64,000 nucleotides of DNA from Apoderus coryli (Eukaryota; Arthropoda; Insecta; Coleoptera; Attelabidae): the NCBI GenBank assembly GCA_911728435.2, contig OU452202.1:4071135-4135134 (forward strand). Reading direction: 5' to 3'. Positions 34,506-44,085 of this stretch are shown in pieces; the stretch's first letter is position 1; each line of letters opens with the position of its first letter. A program made the translations under genes and the position numbers. The notes below the pieces were generated by a model. The model had not been told where the DNA came from. It saw nothing but the letters and a program-made list of their open reading frames with translations, and did no database searches.

Positions 34506-35262
34506 CAGTTTATTTGCAGTCATATACAAAGAAAAATTTACAATGCATAACGTGTAAACATAATAAAAACGCAATCACAATTACAATATAGCAACCGTAA
34601 TCATAACTAAATCCAAAAAATAACTGCAAAAGGGGTTAGAAGGCAGTAAAACTGATTTTGATATTCTAACCCGTACGGAAAAATTCACACTTTATACTAC
34701 TACATCTATAACAGTTCCCGAAAACTTACAATTAACTAAATCAATTTGAACTGCAATGAATACAAAGAAAGAAAAACAACAAACAAAATTAAAATAAAAT
34801 TAAATCTAAAATCATAACCACTACACAATATGAAAATTAAACTAAATTCAATAGTTTTCTTCTAAGAAGTACACGAAACGTTGTTATTTTAGAAGTCTTA
34901 AAATTGTGAGGAATTCCATTGTAGATGCTATAGACGTTATAGGAAAAGGATCGCTCGAATAACAAGGTGCGATGAGCTGGAGGAGACAATAAACCCTTAA
35001 ACCTCAGATTAAGATTGTGTACATCAGACCTAAACCTAATCTTTTCAAACAAATATGGTGGATGCCCGTCAAGCAGTAAATTGTGATAAAAGCATGCAGC
35101 GCGATGAAATCGTCTATCTTTCATAGAAAGCCATTTTGCACTAACCAATTTGTGGCTTATTGGATCATATTTTCTAATTCCGTATACATACCTTAAACAG
35201 GACTTTTGTACACGCTGAATACGATCTTGGTCTGACTTCAACAAACAAGGACCATACACAAT
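34467..35262 (-). pseudogene. LINE 3' fragment with (AAT)n tail
   Basis: The minus-strand frame 34837-35259 reads YGPCLLKSDQDRIQRVQKSC, then LRYVYGIRKYDPISHKL and SFSYNVYSIYNGIPHNF, a typical post-RT C-terminal segment of insect LINEs. Its 3' end is a long (AAT)n array (plus-strand 34469-34505). It interrupts the PLE fragment on its left, so it inserted later. It is heavily 5'-truncated and lacks the polymerase motifs. Confidence 0.75.
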
Positions 35263-35429
35263 ATCACAATAATATCACAATAATAATAATAATATAATAT
35301 ATGTTACAATCACAGGGAATTTTGTAAATGCAATTTTTAGTTTTTTAATTTTCATTATCAGGTTTAGTTGTTAAAAATGAGTATTATCTGTTTTGAAAAC
35401 CGTTGGACTGTTAAATCTATTTCTCAAAA

Positions 35430-35560
35430 CATGAACAGTCGGCATCAGACAAATAAATAAAAAACCCTAATGTTCAGCCAACGTTTCGTTTATTAAACAT
35501 AAACTTCTTCAGGGCCTTGTCTAGTCGTTCTTACTATAAATCAATAAATTCATCATTTTC
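35430..35560 (-). repeat. PLE pLTR relic
   Basis: Contains the hammerhead motif at 35476-35518. It probably belongs to the same element as the PLE RT fragment at 36475-36640, separated from it by a transposase relic. Confidence 0.6.
35476..35518 (-). ncRNA. Hammerhead motif, CTGAAGA core
   Basis: Minus strand: GGCC (stem I), CTGAAGA (35506-35512), stem II GTTTAT/ATAAAC with loop GTTTA, GAAA, CGTT and GGCT (stem I partner). All core positions conform. Stem III is the self-complementary ACGU with no hairpin loop, so cleavage would need two molecules. Confidence 0.78.
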
Positions 35561-35689
35561 AACTCAATAGAATGACACGTAACAAATAACATTAGATCAA
35601 CACAATACAATACAAATAAAATAAATAAATTATAAAAAGAAATGAAAAATAACAAAATTCCGGGCAAAGATCTCTTCATCTTTACAAAA

Positions 35690-36430
35690 TGCAATTAATA
35701 CAACAACTGGAGCCTAATGCGAAGAGAGCTTGCAGAATGGATTATTTAGCATCAACAAATGGATGCTGATTTTTTGAGCAAAATCATCCTAAGCGACAAA
35801 GCACAGTTTCACCTTGATGGGTTTGATAATCGCCAAAATTGCCCACATGTGATTGTCGAAAAAAAATGCATCCACAACGTTTCAATGTTTGGTGTGGATT
35901 TTAAGCTGGTGACCATACTTTTTTAAAAATGAGGCCGGTCAAGCATTGTTACTACTCGTAGTGCTCAATATCGCGACATGCTAACACAGTTCTTTTTGCC
36001 GAAATTGGATGATATTAATGTGGCCAATATATGTGGTTCCAACAAGACAGTGACACATGCCAAACAGCCCGTGACACCCTTCAATTACTACATGAGATAT
36101 TTCCAGGTCGTGTAATCTCTCGTTTCGGTAGTCAGAATTGCCCCCTAGATTGTGTGATTTAAGACCAATTAGATTTCTTTTTATGGGGATATTTAAAATC
36201 ACAGGTCTATGTCAACAAGCCCACAACCACGCGTACATTAAAGGAGGAGATTCAACGCTGCATCAATGAAACGGCCATGGAAAATTTCGACAAAGCAGTG
36301 CGTATGTGTGAGCAAAGCTGTGGAGCCAATTGCCCGATGTGTTATTCCATAAATAACCCTCCTATGTACTTTATGATTCAATAAAAAAATTTCAAACTAA
36401 AGATTAAAAACTTTGTTTTCTATTTAATTC
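35690..36430 (+). pseudogene. IS630/mariner-like transposase relic
   Basis: Frames give DADFLSKIILSDKAQFHLDG, FDNRQNCPHVIVEKK (first catalytic aspartate region, D in SDKAQFH), then YRDMLTQFFLPKLDDINVAN, FQQDSDTCHTARDTL-like (second aspartate region), RVISRFGSQNCPLDC and DQLDFFLWGYLKSQVY (third acidic region), and a C-terminal LKEEIQRCINETAMENF. Several frame shifts and stops separate them. The right end AATTTTGGGACACCCTTATA resembles the family terminal repeat; the N-terminal half and left end are missing. It lies inside a PLE relic. Confidence 0.75.
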
Positions 36431-36474
36431 AAATATTGCGTTAATTTTGGGACACCCTTATATCTCGGTCTTGA

Positions 36475-36640
36475 AGGAATTATAATTTTGAATTACTAAA
36501 ATGTTATTTTCTTCGTTTTCAATTGTGAGTTTAGTTGTTGGTTCTTTAGAATTTATAGAGGTTAAAAAGTTGTCTAATTCATTTTGATTATGTGGCCAAA
36601 TCGTATCATCGACGTATCTTCACAAAATTTGAGGTTATTA
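36475..36640 (-). pseudogene. PLE reverse transcriptase fragment with YVDD
   Basis: Minus strand: RYVDDTIWPHNQNELDNF, LTSINSKEPTTKLTIENEEN. This is motif C and the following segment of Penelope-type RT; compare YRYVDDVLACF...KFTIEQEMNN at 54.5 kb. Very short; flanked on the right by scrambled sequence. Confidence 0.72.
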
Positions 36641-36976
36641 TGCAATCTGAACCCCTAGGCGCAGATTGCATAATAATATTTCCCTCAAAGTCTTCATAAG
36701 ATATATTACTATATAGAAGCTAAGTATTTAAATTTTTTCAATTTGATTTTTCTTGGGGTGTTCGGTTCTTATATTTTTTTTATTCCAAAACTTTTTTTAA
36801 ACAAAAAACAATATCCATTTTTTATATTCGTCAAATTGCTTAAATAAAATGACAATATTATCCAATCCATCTTTATAAAATGAGTTTTATATGTTTGTAT
36901 GTTGTGTTTGTAATACTAAAGAAAATTGTTTGTATTTTTGATGTGAATATGTTGGAATTTATGTTAGATACAAAAA

Positions 36977-37432
36977 AAAATCGATTGTGTCACCCCAAAA
37001 GTTTCCCGACAAGTTATAATATTCCAACTAACTCACTGCTGACATTTTAAACACTTTAAATTATGGGGGCAAATATCATAAGTGACATATCGCTGTAAAG
37101 CTTTAAAATGATGTATCACTCGGTCCATACTGATATATGAAAATTTAGCGGTTGTGTCCACCCCTATCACAGGGTTTAAGCGATCTCAACCAAAATCTAA
37201 TCCTAGGACTGCCTCAAACTCATGTACCCAAAATTTAGCTCAACTGGTTAAAGTGTTTGGGCGCTACCATGGTAAAATACATACAGACACACATACATAC
37301 ACACAGACAGACCGACTTCTATTTGGAAATGGTCTTAATCGTCTCAGGGAACTTCAAAATGGTTATATCCGTCTTTATCTGAAATTTTTTTAGCGCGTTC
37401 ACAATACTTTCCCCGTGTGTGGGAAAGAAAAA
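36977..37432 (+). repeat. Interspersed repeat inserted in a PLE pLTR
   Basis: Starts TCGATTGTGTCACCCCAAAA and ends TTTCCCCGTGTGTGGGAAAG. The tRNA-like module is deleted. The uninterrupted pLTR partner at about 33700-33715 gives the pre-insertion site: an A-rich run before TGTGTTCAAATC-like sequence. Confidence 0.8.
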
Positions 37433-37437
37433 TTGTG

Positions 37438-37482
37438 TTCAAATCTGAAGAAGTTACTAGTTAGTAACGAAAGGTCGTTATT
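37438..37482 (+). ncRNA. Hammerhead-like motif, CTGAAGA core
   Basis: CTGAAGA (37445-37451), stem II GTTACT/AGTAAC with loop AGTT, GAAA, then GGTCGTT. The stem III bases are changed relative to GAAACGTT relatives, so activity is doubtful. Confidence 0.65.
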
Positions 37483-37640
37483 CATTTTATTTAAGTAATT
37501 TGACGAAAATACAAAATGGTAGATACTGTTTTTTGTTTAAAAAAAGTTGTGTAATAAAAGAAATCAAATTGAAAAAATTAGAATTACGGTTCAAGAATAA
37601 GCAGTGAAAAAATATGTAAGTATTTAAAGATTTTCTTCCC

Positions 37641-38166
37641 TTTTTCAAATTAATTACGAACGCCATGTATGCATTAATTCTACATCACCGTCTTTTTTCG
37701 GCCAAAGTAATTTTTATTCAGTTTACCAAATATGATTTTTTTAAGTTTTTACCCTCTTTTTTACCATTTACGACCCAATGAGTGCTAAAATCTAATCAGT
37801 TCCTCGGCATATTATCCAGTAGTAGTTTTGTGTCAAATTTGCTTATTCGGGTGCATCGTTTTGACAGAATGAAATTTTTTTAAAAATGCTTATTTGGGTC
37901 TCAAATGACTAAAAATACGCATTTATAGTTAATACATGAATTTTTTTTGTATTATGTTCACCCGGAATATGTGTTTTGGGTCATTTTAGACCTAATAAGA
38001 ATTTTTTTATACATGTCTGTCATTCTGTCAGTCCGTATAGACGATAACTAAAAAGCAGCGTAACGAATTTTAACAAAAATATGTGTATTGCATATGGTAT
38101 GGAGATCGAAAAATAATTAAGAATGATTTGGAAAAAATGGACCTTCTCGTGGACATTTCAATATAA
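37641..38166. other. Degenerate repeat units, no gene
   Basis: Units with CGAACGCCATG (about 37668) and TTTACGACCCAATG (about 37770) followed by AATCTAATCAG resemble the tandem array at 20.1-20.9 kb. Confidence 0.5.
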
Positions 38167-38168
38167 TA

Positions 38169-39392
38169 CGAGGGTTGCTTTTTATATTTCGGGATTTGGC
38201 AATCCGGCAACTGACAGCTCTATCGTAAAGTTGGACATTTTTGAGGTTATAAGTACTCAGAACGTTTTGACATACGAGCGTTATTGGTGTTGTTTACAGT
38301 AACTTAAAAGATTCATCTCTGCCCAAAAATGGAATTAAATCGTGAACATTTTCGTGCGATTATTTTTTACAACTTTCGACGTGGATTTACTCAGCAACAG
38401 TGCATGGATGAACTTAATTCAATTTTTAGCGACGAAGCTCCATCAAGGACCAGTGTTTATCGATGGTATGGTGAATTCAATCGTGGTCGTAGTTCACTCC
38501 AAGACGAATTTCGTGAAGTTGGTCCAAAATCAATTGTTGTTCCGAAAACCATTGATGCTGTGCGCGAACTGATATTGCAAGATCGTCATGTGACCTATCA
38601 AGAGATTGAGACAACCTTAGGCATTAGTGGGGCCAGCATACATGCAATATTGCATAAACATTATTTGACTGTCACAAAAATTTGTTCGCGTTGGATCCCA
38701 CACAATTTGTGAATCGCTTAAAAAAGGCTCGTGTTGATTGGTCGAAAGAAATGCTCAAAAAATACGATCGCGGTGCTTCGAACCACGTCTATGACATCGT
38801 GACAGATGATGAACCATGGATTTACACGTATGAGCCCGAAAGTAAACAGCAGTCGACTGTATGGGTGTTTCAGGATGAGCCAAATCCAACAAAAGCTGTT
38901 CGCGCACGAAGCACTTCCAAGCAACTAGTCGCCTGTTTTTTAGGAAAAACTGGACATGTCGCAACCGTACCACTAGAACAGCGCAGAACAGTCAATTCTG
39001 AGTGGTACACAACCATTTGTTTGCCAGTTGTCTTCCAAGAAATCAGGAAAACCAACCGCCGAAGACGGATCACTCTTCAAAACATCGATTTGATGAGTCA
39101 TCCGCCGTATAGTCCTGACTTGGCAACGAATGACTTCTTTCTATTCCCGTACGTAAAAAACAAACTGAGAGGTCAACGTTTTTCGACACCTGAAGAAGCG
39201 GTTGCTGCCTTCAGAATGCATGTTTTGGAGATACCTCAATCAGAGCGGCAAAAGTGCTTCGACAATTGGTTCAAACGCATGCAAAAGTGTATAGATCTTC
39301 ATGGAGAATATTTTGAAAAACAATAAAGTGATTTTCGATGATTAATATTTGTTTGTTGTTCTCTAATCCCGAAATATAAAAGGCAACCCTCG
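38169..39392 (+). mobile_element. mariner transposon, nearly complete
   Basis: 1224 bp with ~29 bp TIRs (CGAGGGTTGC...ATTTCGGGATT and inverse) and TA on both sides (38167-38168, 39393-39394). Contains a disrupted transposase. Confidence 0.93.
38329..39326 (+). pseudogene. mariner transposase, disrupted
   Basis: The N-terminal frame (38329-38712) has the paired HTH: FRRGFTQQQCMDELNSIF, SRTSVYRWYGEFNRG, DRHVTYQEIETTLGISGASI, and the WIPHNL box. Two premature stops and a one-base shift around 38710-38730 lead to the second frame (to 39326): LKKARVDWSKEMLKKYD, VTDDEPWIYTYEPESKQQ (first catalytic Asp), ... YSPDLATNDFFLF (third Asp). The segment with the second catalytic Asp (HDN box in relatives) is deleted between RRRITLQ and NIDLMSHPP. 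The protein would be inactive, though the ends could still be mobilised in trans. Confidence 0.92.
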
Positions 39393-39394
39393 TA

Positions 39395-40640
39395 TAAAAG
39401 GCTAAAGATTGTGATAATATGGTAAAATAACCAGATATGTTCGTGGCAAAAAAAGCTTGTTTTCATACAAAAAGGTCGGGTGCCTATTACCGCTGTTCTG
39501 AAAGCAGTTTTAATATTTAATCAAATTAATGTTGTCCAAATCAAAGTCCATAATTCCATAATTTTCAATGCAATTACATAGGTGTTTTGAATTCTATATC
39601 AGTGTGTTATTTTGTGATATATTGTACTGATGTAATAAAACATAAAATTGTGGTTATTTATCACACCGTGAAACATTGTTTCTATAAAATTTTACAAGCT
39701 ATCCCCGTATAAAACACTACACCTCTTTTCATTTACCGGTCTACATATCCCCACCGTCCTTTATACAATAGGTATCCAATCTCATGGTACTATTAAACAC
39801 TTATTGCCTATAGTGGTACCGCGCACTGGCAACCACCTTCCAAACCTTGTTATAATATGCACACAACACAGGCAAGAAAGTTTTTATTTCAAAACATTTG
39901 TGTTTCTCTGTGAATCATCGTTTCATAGGTGGCATCTAATGGCCGGTGAATTGTCCAGTAATCAAAAGTACTGTTTCACATTACGGGTTTTATGTAGTGT
40001 TGCACTCGTTTAAACAGTTAATTGAATAAATATAGTAAAATCGCAGCATATGTAGTTCGAAGTTATTTTTTGTTGTGAGCAGTAGTGGTAAATTATTTAG
40101 AAGTGTATAGTTTGGTGGTATACCTACGGTTCAAGGTTGTCAATCTCTGCTCTCACAATTTAGAGTGAAAAGGTAAGTTTTGTCATTAATTATTGCAAAT
40201 CTATTAGAAGTTTCTATTAATGCTTAAACTTTCAAAGCAAGCTCATGAAGAAAGAAAATTGCACACATATTCTCACCTTAGGCTGAAACATAATTTAAAT
40301 TAAATTATTACCAAATGGTAACACAAACAAATACATAGACTTTAAATGGGAATTATTTATTGTTTATTCTAAGACGAAAAAACTTCATATGAACATAGGT
40401 GCGGAAAGCATGCAGTTATAAAGATAGTGTGTTAAATTTCAAAGAAAATTTGGATATTAATATAAGTATTTGAAATTATTTAAGATATTTCGATGATCAT
40501 ATTTTGTACATATTATGACAGTTAATAAAGGTGCATATTTTTCATATTTAGGTGTATATACCAGTGGCATCTGTACGCATACCATATTTTTAAAGAAAAA
40601 AATTATACACAAATAATAGTTTTTTCATAATAACAATACA
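39395..40640. other. Repeat-poor stretch; possible 5' exon
   Basis: Comparatively mixed base composition from about 39780 to 40180, ending GAGTGAAAAG/GTAAGTTT, which resembles an exon with a splice donor at 40172-40173. No protein motif is recognised in the open frames. Confidence 0.3.
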
Positions 40641-40819
40641 ATGCAAAATATATGACCTGGGTAACGAAAGAGAATCTGGAAATGGTCTTAGTCGTCTCAG
40701 GGGACTTAAAAATGGATATATCCATCTTTATTTTACCTTGGCTTCCTACGAGCGTGCGGTAAAGTTACTCTTCCACACTCAGTGCAGAAAAATTACTTTT
40801 CGGCAAGCTGTTTTAAATA

Positions 40820-41529
40820 CGAGGCATGATTTTAAGTAAGTACCGTTTTGGAATTAAAAAAAGACGTGCAAAGATATCGCAATAATTTTATTTTTACATG
40901 AAAGCCTGTACCTTAATCTACTTTTCTACATAATTTCCGTGAATATTGAGGCACTTGTCATAACGTGGCACCAGTTTTTGAATACCCTCCTCATAAAATT
41001 CCGCCGCCTGACTTGTTAACCACTGTATCACAAATGTTTTGACTTCCTTATCACAAAACCCAACGTTTAGGCAGTGCATTGACTTTCCTTGAGCGGTACC
41101 ACAATGAAGGTGAAGATTTTTTAGACCAAATTGTTACTGGTGACGATACATGGGTGGCCTACGTCACACCAGAATCGAAACAACAATCCATGGAATGCCG
41201 ACATTCATCATCACCCAAAAGAGTGAAGTTTAAGCAAACAATTTCTGCCCGGAAAATCATGTGCACAGGTTTTTTGGACAGAAAAGGAGTATTGCTAGTG
41301 GAGTTTCTGCCTCGTAATGAGACAATCAATGCAGCGTCAAGCGGCAGAATTTTATGAGGAGGGTATTCAAAAACTGGTGCCACGTTATGACAAGTGCCTC
41401 AGTATTCACGGAAATTATGTAGAAAAGTAGATTAAGGCACAGGCTTTCATGTAAAAATAAAATTATTGTGATATCTTTGCACGTCTTTTTTTAATTCCAA
41501 AACGGTACTTACTTAAAAAACATGCCTCG
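40820..41529. mobile_element. mariner converted to a foldback by inverted 3' end
   Basis: CGAGGCATG...and inverse, flanked by TA (40818-40819, 41530-41531). The first ~200 bp are an inverted copy of the last ~200 bp, including coding sequence, giving TIRs far longer than the usual ~30 bp of mariner. Confidence 0.88.
41070..41430 (+). pseudogene. mariner transposase, internally deleted
   Basis: The frame 41079-41357 gives LERYHNEGEDFLDQIVTGDD, TWVAYVTPESKQQSME, KRVKFKQTISARKIMCTGFL and GVLLVEFLPRNETINA, containing the first catalytic Asp region. After a deletion and frame change it ends RQAAEFYEEGIQKLVPRYDK, CLSIHGNYVEK. The N-terminal HTH and the other two catalytic aspartates are absent. 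The C-terminal coding part is duplicated in inverse at the element's left end (40820-41020). A different mariner lineage from the copy at 38.2 kb. Confidence 0.85.
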
Positions 41530-41934
41530 TATATTAAACTACAAACTCAAGCTAGTTTTTTTACCATTATGGGTCTTTTTCTCTCATAATAACGTATTTT
41601 AAATTATTGCGAGTTATTTCTACAGCCTGTATTCTTTGGTTTTTCGAAATTTGAAGTACTCGTAGGAACAAATTTGTACCTAAAACATGCAGAAAGTGCC
41701 TTTTCTGCACTTGTTAGTTAAATAACTATTTTAGCGCGTTCACAATGCTTTCCCTGTGTCGGGAAACTAAAAATAAAAATGTACCTACCATGATTTCATA
41801 CGGTGCCAACACAACTAAAACAGCAACGAAGCGAGAAAATTGTATAACGTTTTTGGTTTTAGGCAACCCCTACAACTTACCAGCTTCTAGGTACAGACTC
41901 CAAATGTCGTTTTAAAGCATCGCACTTGCGTGTT

Positions 41935-42537
41935 CATGATGTTTTCGTATCGCCTAGTTGGTCCATACATAATACATACATAATTATTATTATTATTATG
42001 GATTATTTAACTAACCTAACAAACTACTATTTTATGCAAAAATTTTAAATAAAAAACTTTGTATGAAGAGCTGGTATTTGAACCCAGGACTTTGCAAAGA
42101 GGGCACTGTACTACTGAGCTACAACCCTTATGCTAATTACTTTGACCTTACACATATAATTACCAACTATCTAACTGGTCAAATTTTAATCGCAATTTTG
42201 TCGAGAAATATTGAAGTAAATTTCAAAAGTAAACTATTGATGTACCATTCGACCCCTACTGGTATTTAAAAATTTGGCGGTTGTGTGCACCTCTATCACA
42301 GGGTTAGAGCGGTTTTAACCAAAAACTAATGGGTTCATTCTACGGGTCCCCCAAACTGATATAACTACCAAAATTTAGCTCAATTGGTTGAAGCATTTCG
42401 GCGCTTTTGTGGAAGAATACATACATCCATCTGGACATGGTCTTAGTCGTCTCAGGGGAGTCCAAAATACTAATATCCGTCTTGATCTCAACATTTTTTT
42501 TGTGCGTTCACAATACTTTCCCTTGGACGGCAACGTA
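41935..42537 (+). repeat. Interspersed repeat, near full-length
   Basis: (ATT)n, TAACCTAACAAACTACT, antisense tRNA-like module (42063-42125), marker CGCAATTTTGTCGAGAAA at about 42191, core CCACCTCTATCACAGGG, and a diverged 3' hairpin TTTCCC...GGCAACG. Confidence 0.75.
42063..42125 (-). repeat. tRNA-like module inside the interspersed repeat
   Basis: Minus strand: A-box-like TAGCTCAGTAG and B-box-like GGTTCAAATACC. It sits 67 bp before the CGCAATTTT marker, as in the other copies, but its sequence differs from theirs. Confidence 0.6.
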
Positions 42538-42903
42538 ATGAAAACGGTTTAATGTCTGTTCCAGGTGTGCTTTGAAAACCATAATTTGGCATACAACTTT
42601 TCAGTTGTTACCTAATATAGTGTTGAGATAATTATTTGAGTAGTTAATATTTTTGGTGACTATTTCACGTTAATAATAGTTTAATTATTACTGTGAAATG
42701 TCAGATATGCATTTCCTTTATAGAGTATAACGTAACTATAGAAGACTCTGCGCACGCTTATAATCTACAAGAGGTAGTTTCAGATAGCCCATGAGGAAGT
42801 GAATGTCTGGAGCGAGAATTAAGCATAACTTATGTAACAATATGGCAACGTTTATTCATCTATGTGATATGCAGTCTTCAGTTTCTAGGGACTTACCTCT
42901 AAG

Positions 42904-43768
42904 TCAGGCCACACATCAAGGAAACTGGAAACGTGAAATAAGAAATCTGAAACATGAAATATGAAATACGAAACAGAAAGTTTGTGCTTCATCGATGCAC
43001 AAACCAGAATCAAATAATTTGTTTCAGTTAGCAATGGACACTGATGACGACGCAGTAGTTGGGGTTATAACCACATTATTATTATCAAAAAACAAAAATA
43101 AATCAAAATGAAAGAAACTACATTACCATAGAATAATAACTATATATAAGAAGGGTCAGTAGATACTAAAAACGGCATCGACTCGTTGCAATCCCAGCCA
43201 CATTCGGGCCCACTACTATGTTATACTATATCTATATATACTATAAGATACTATACTATAACTATAGTAGCGGCGAATTGCTTTGAAGACAAAGAGATAA
43301 AAGGTTCCGACACGAAGTGAAGTAAAACTGTATATTAAACTGTGACGTTACTGGGTACATCCGTATAATCACATAAATCTTAAACATGGTTCTTGTATAG
43401 TGGCAGCCACCTGTTGCCACGCTTTTTCCTTGAAGTTTCTATTAGAATACTTCTCCAACTTGTAATTACCTCATGTTTTTCAATAACTGACACAACCACT
43501 ACATTAAATTCTTCGTCGTCTTTCATTTTGAAACTGACCAAATATTGCCTGCAACGCAATAACGGGAAACAAGAAACAAAAATATAGAACAGAACCTATT
43601 TCATGAAACCATGTTTCTACAGGATTTGCTTCGCTATGACGTCACATGAAACACATTTCGCTGATGTGCGTATTCTCATTTACGGCAATGTGTACTTATT
43701 TTATAAAACGTGTTTCATGTTTCTCGTTTCACATTTCATGTTTCAGGTTTCCTTGATGTGTGGCCTGC
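42904..43768. mobile_element. 865 bp inverted-repeat element with subterminal GAAAC repeats
   Basis: Ends (T/G)CAGGCCACACATCAAGG and inverse, with CTAAG (42899-42903; 43769-43773) on both sides. The subterminal regions carry many GAAACRTGAAAT-like repeats. The interior has a MADF-like relic. hAT or PIF/Harbinger origin possible; not resolved. Confidence 0.75.
43385..43565 (-). pseudogene. MADF/Myb-SANT-like domain relic
   Basis: Minus strand: MKDDEEFNVVVVSVIEKHEV, then after a one-base shift NYKLEKYSNRNFKEKAWQQV and AATIQEP. The pattern of EKHEVxYN, KxYSNRNxKEKAWQQVA matches MADF DNA-binding domains, which occur in PIF/Harbinger accessory proteins and host factors. The frameshift and ~55-codon length mark a relic. 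It lies inside the 42904-43768 inverted-repeat element, so it is probably part of that transposon's second gene. Confidence 0.6.
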
Positions 43769-43879
43769 CTAAGATTATCCTTTTGTTATTGCTCACGAAC
43801 GAAAACCCTAAGTAATCCAAGAGTTTTAAGTCATGTTGTGCTTACGGATGGATCGAACGTCATTTTCACACCAAGATGA

Positions 43880-44085
43880 AATTAATTTCCAAGAATAATT
43901 TTCTGTGACTACCGATACCAAATGTTTTTAGAGCACGTTCTTCCTGAACTTTTAGAAGCAGTTCCACTTCTGGAAAGATACCTACCGTATGTGATTCTTG
44001 CAGGATAGTTGTCCACCACACTTCAGTCGCGTTGCGAATATCCTAATCGTTGGAGCGGAGAGCAGGATCGCAACCATGGTCTCCT
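43880..44085 (+). pseudogene. IS630/mariner-like transposase fragment
   Basis: MFLEHVLPELLEAVPLLERY, then in a shifted frame QDSCPPHFSRVANILIV. This matches the VLPELLEEVPL and QQDGxPPHFSRVVRxYLN segments around the second catalytic aspartate in insect IS630/mariner-like transposases. Frameshifted fragment without ends; it sits next to the MADF-bearing element. Confidence 0.62.

Larger units (their letters stand above)
36885..37640 (+). repeat. PLE pLTR relic, right member of inverted pair
   Basis: Inverse partner of 33545-33790 and interrupted by an interspersed repeat at 36977-37432. Hammerhead-like motif after the insertion. Confidence 0.75.
40640..41770 (+). repeat. Interspersed repeat split by a mariner derivative
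   Basis: The left part has ATATATGACCTGGGTAACGA and TGGTCTTAGTCGTCTCAGGG (40680-40745); the 3' part TTTTAGCGCGTTCACAATGC...GGGAAAC follows at 41712-41770. The 40820-41529 element lies between. Confidence 0.65.
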
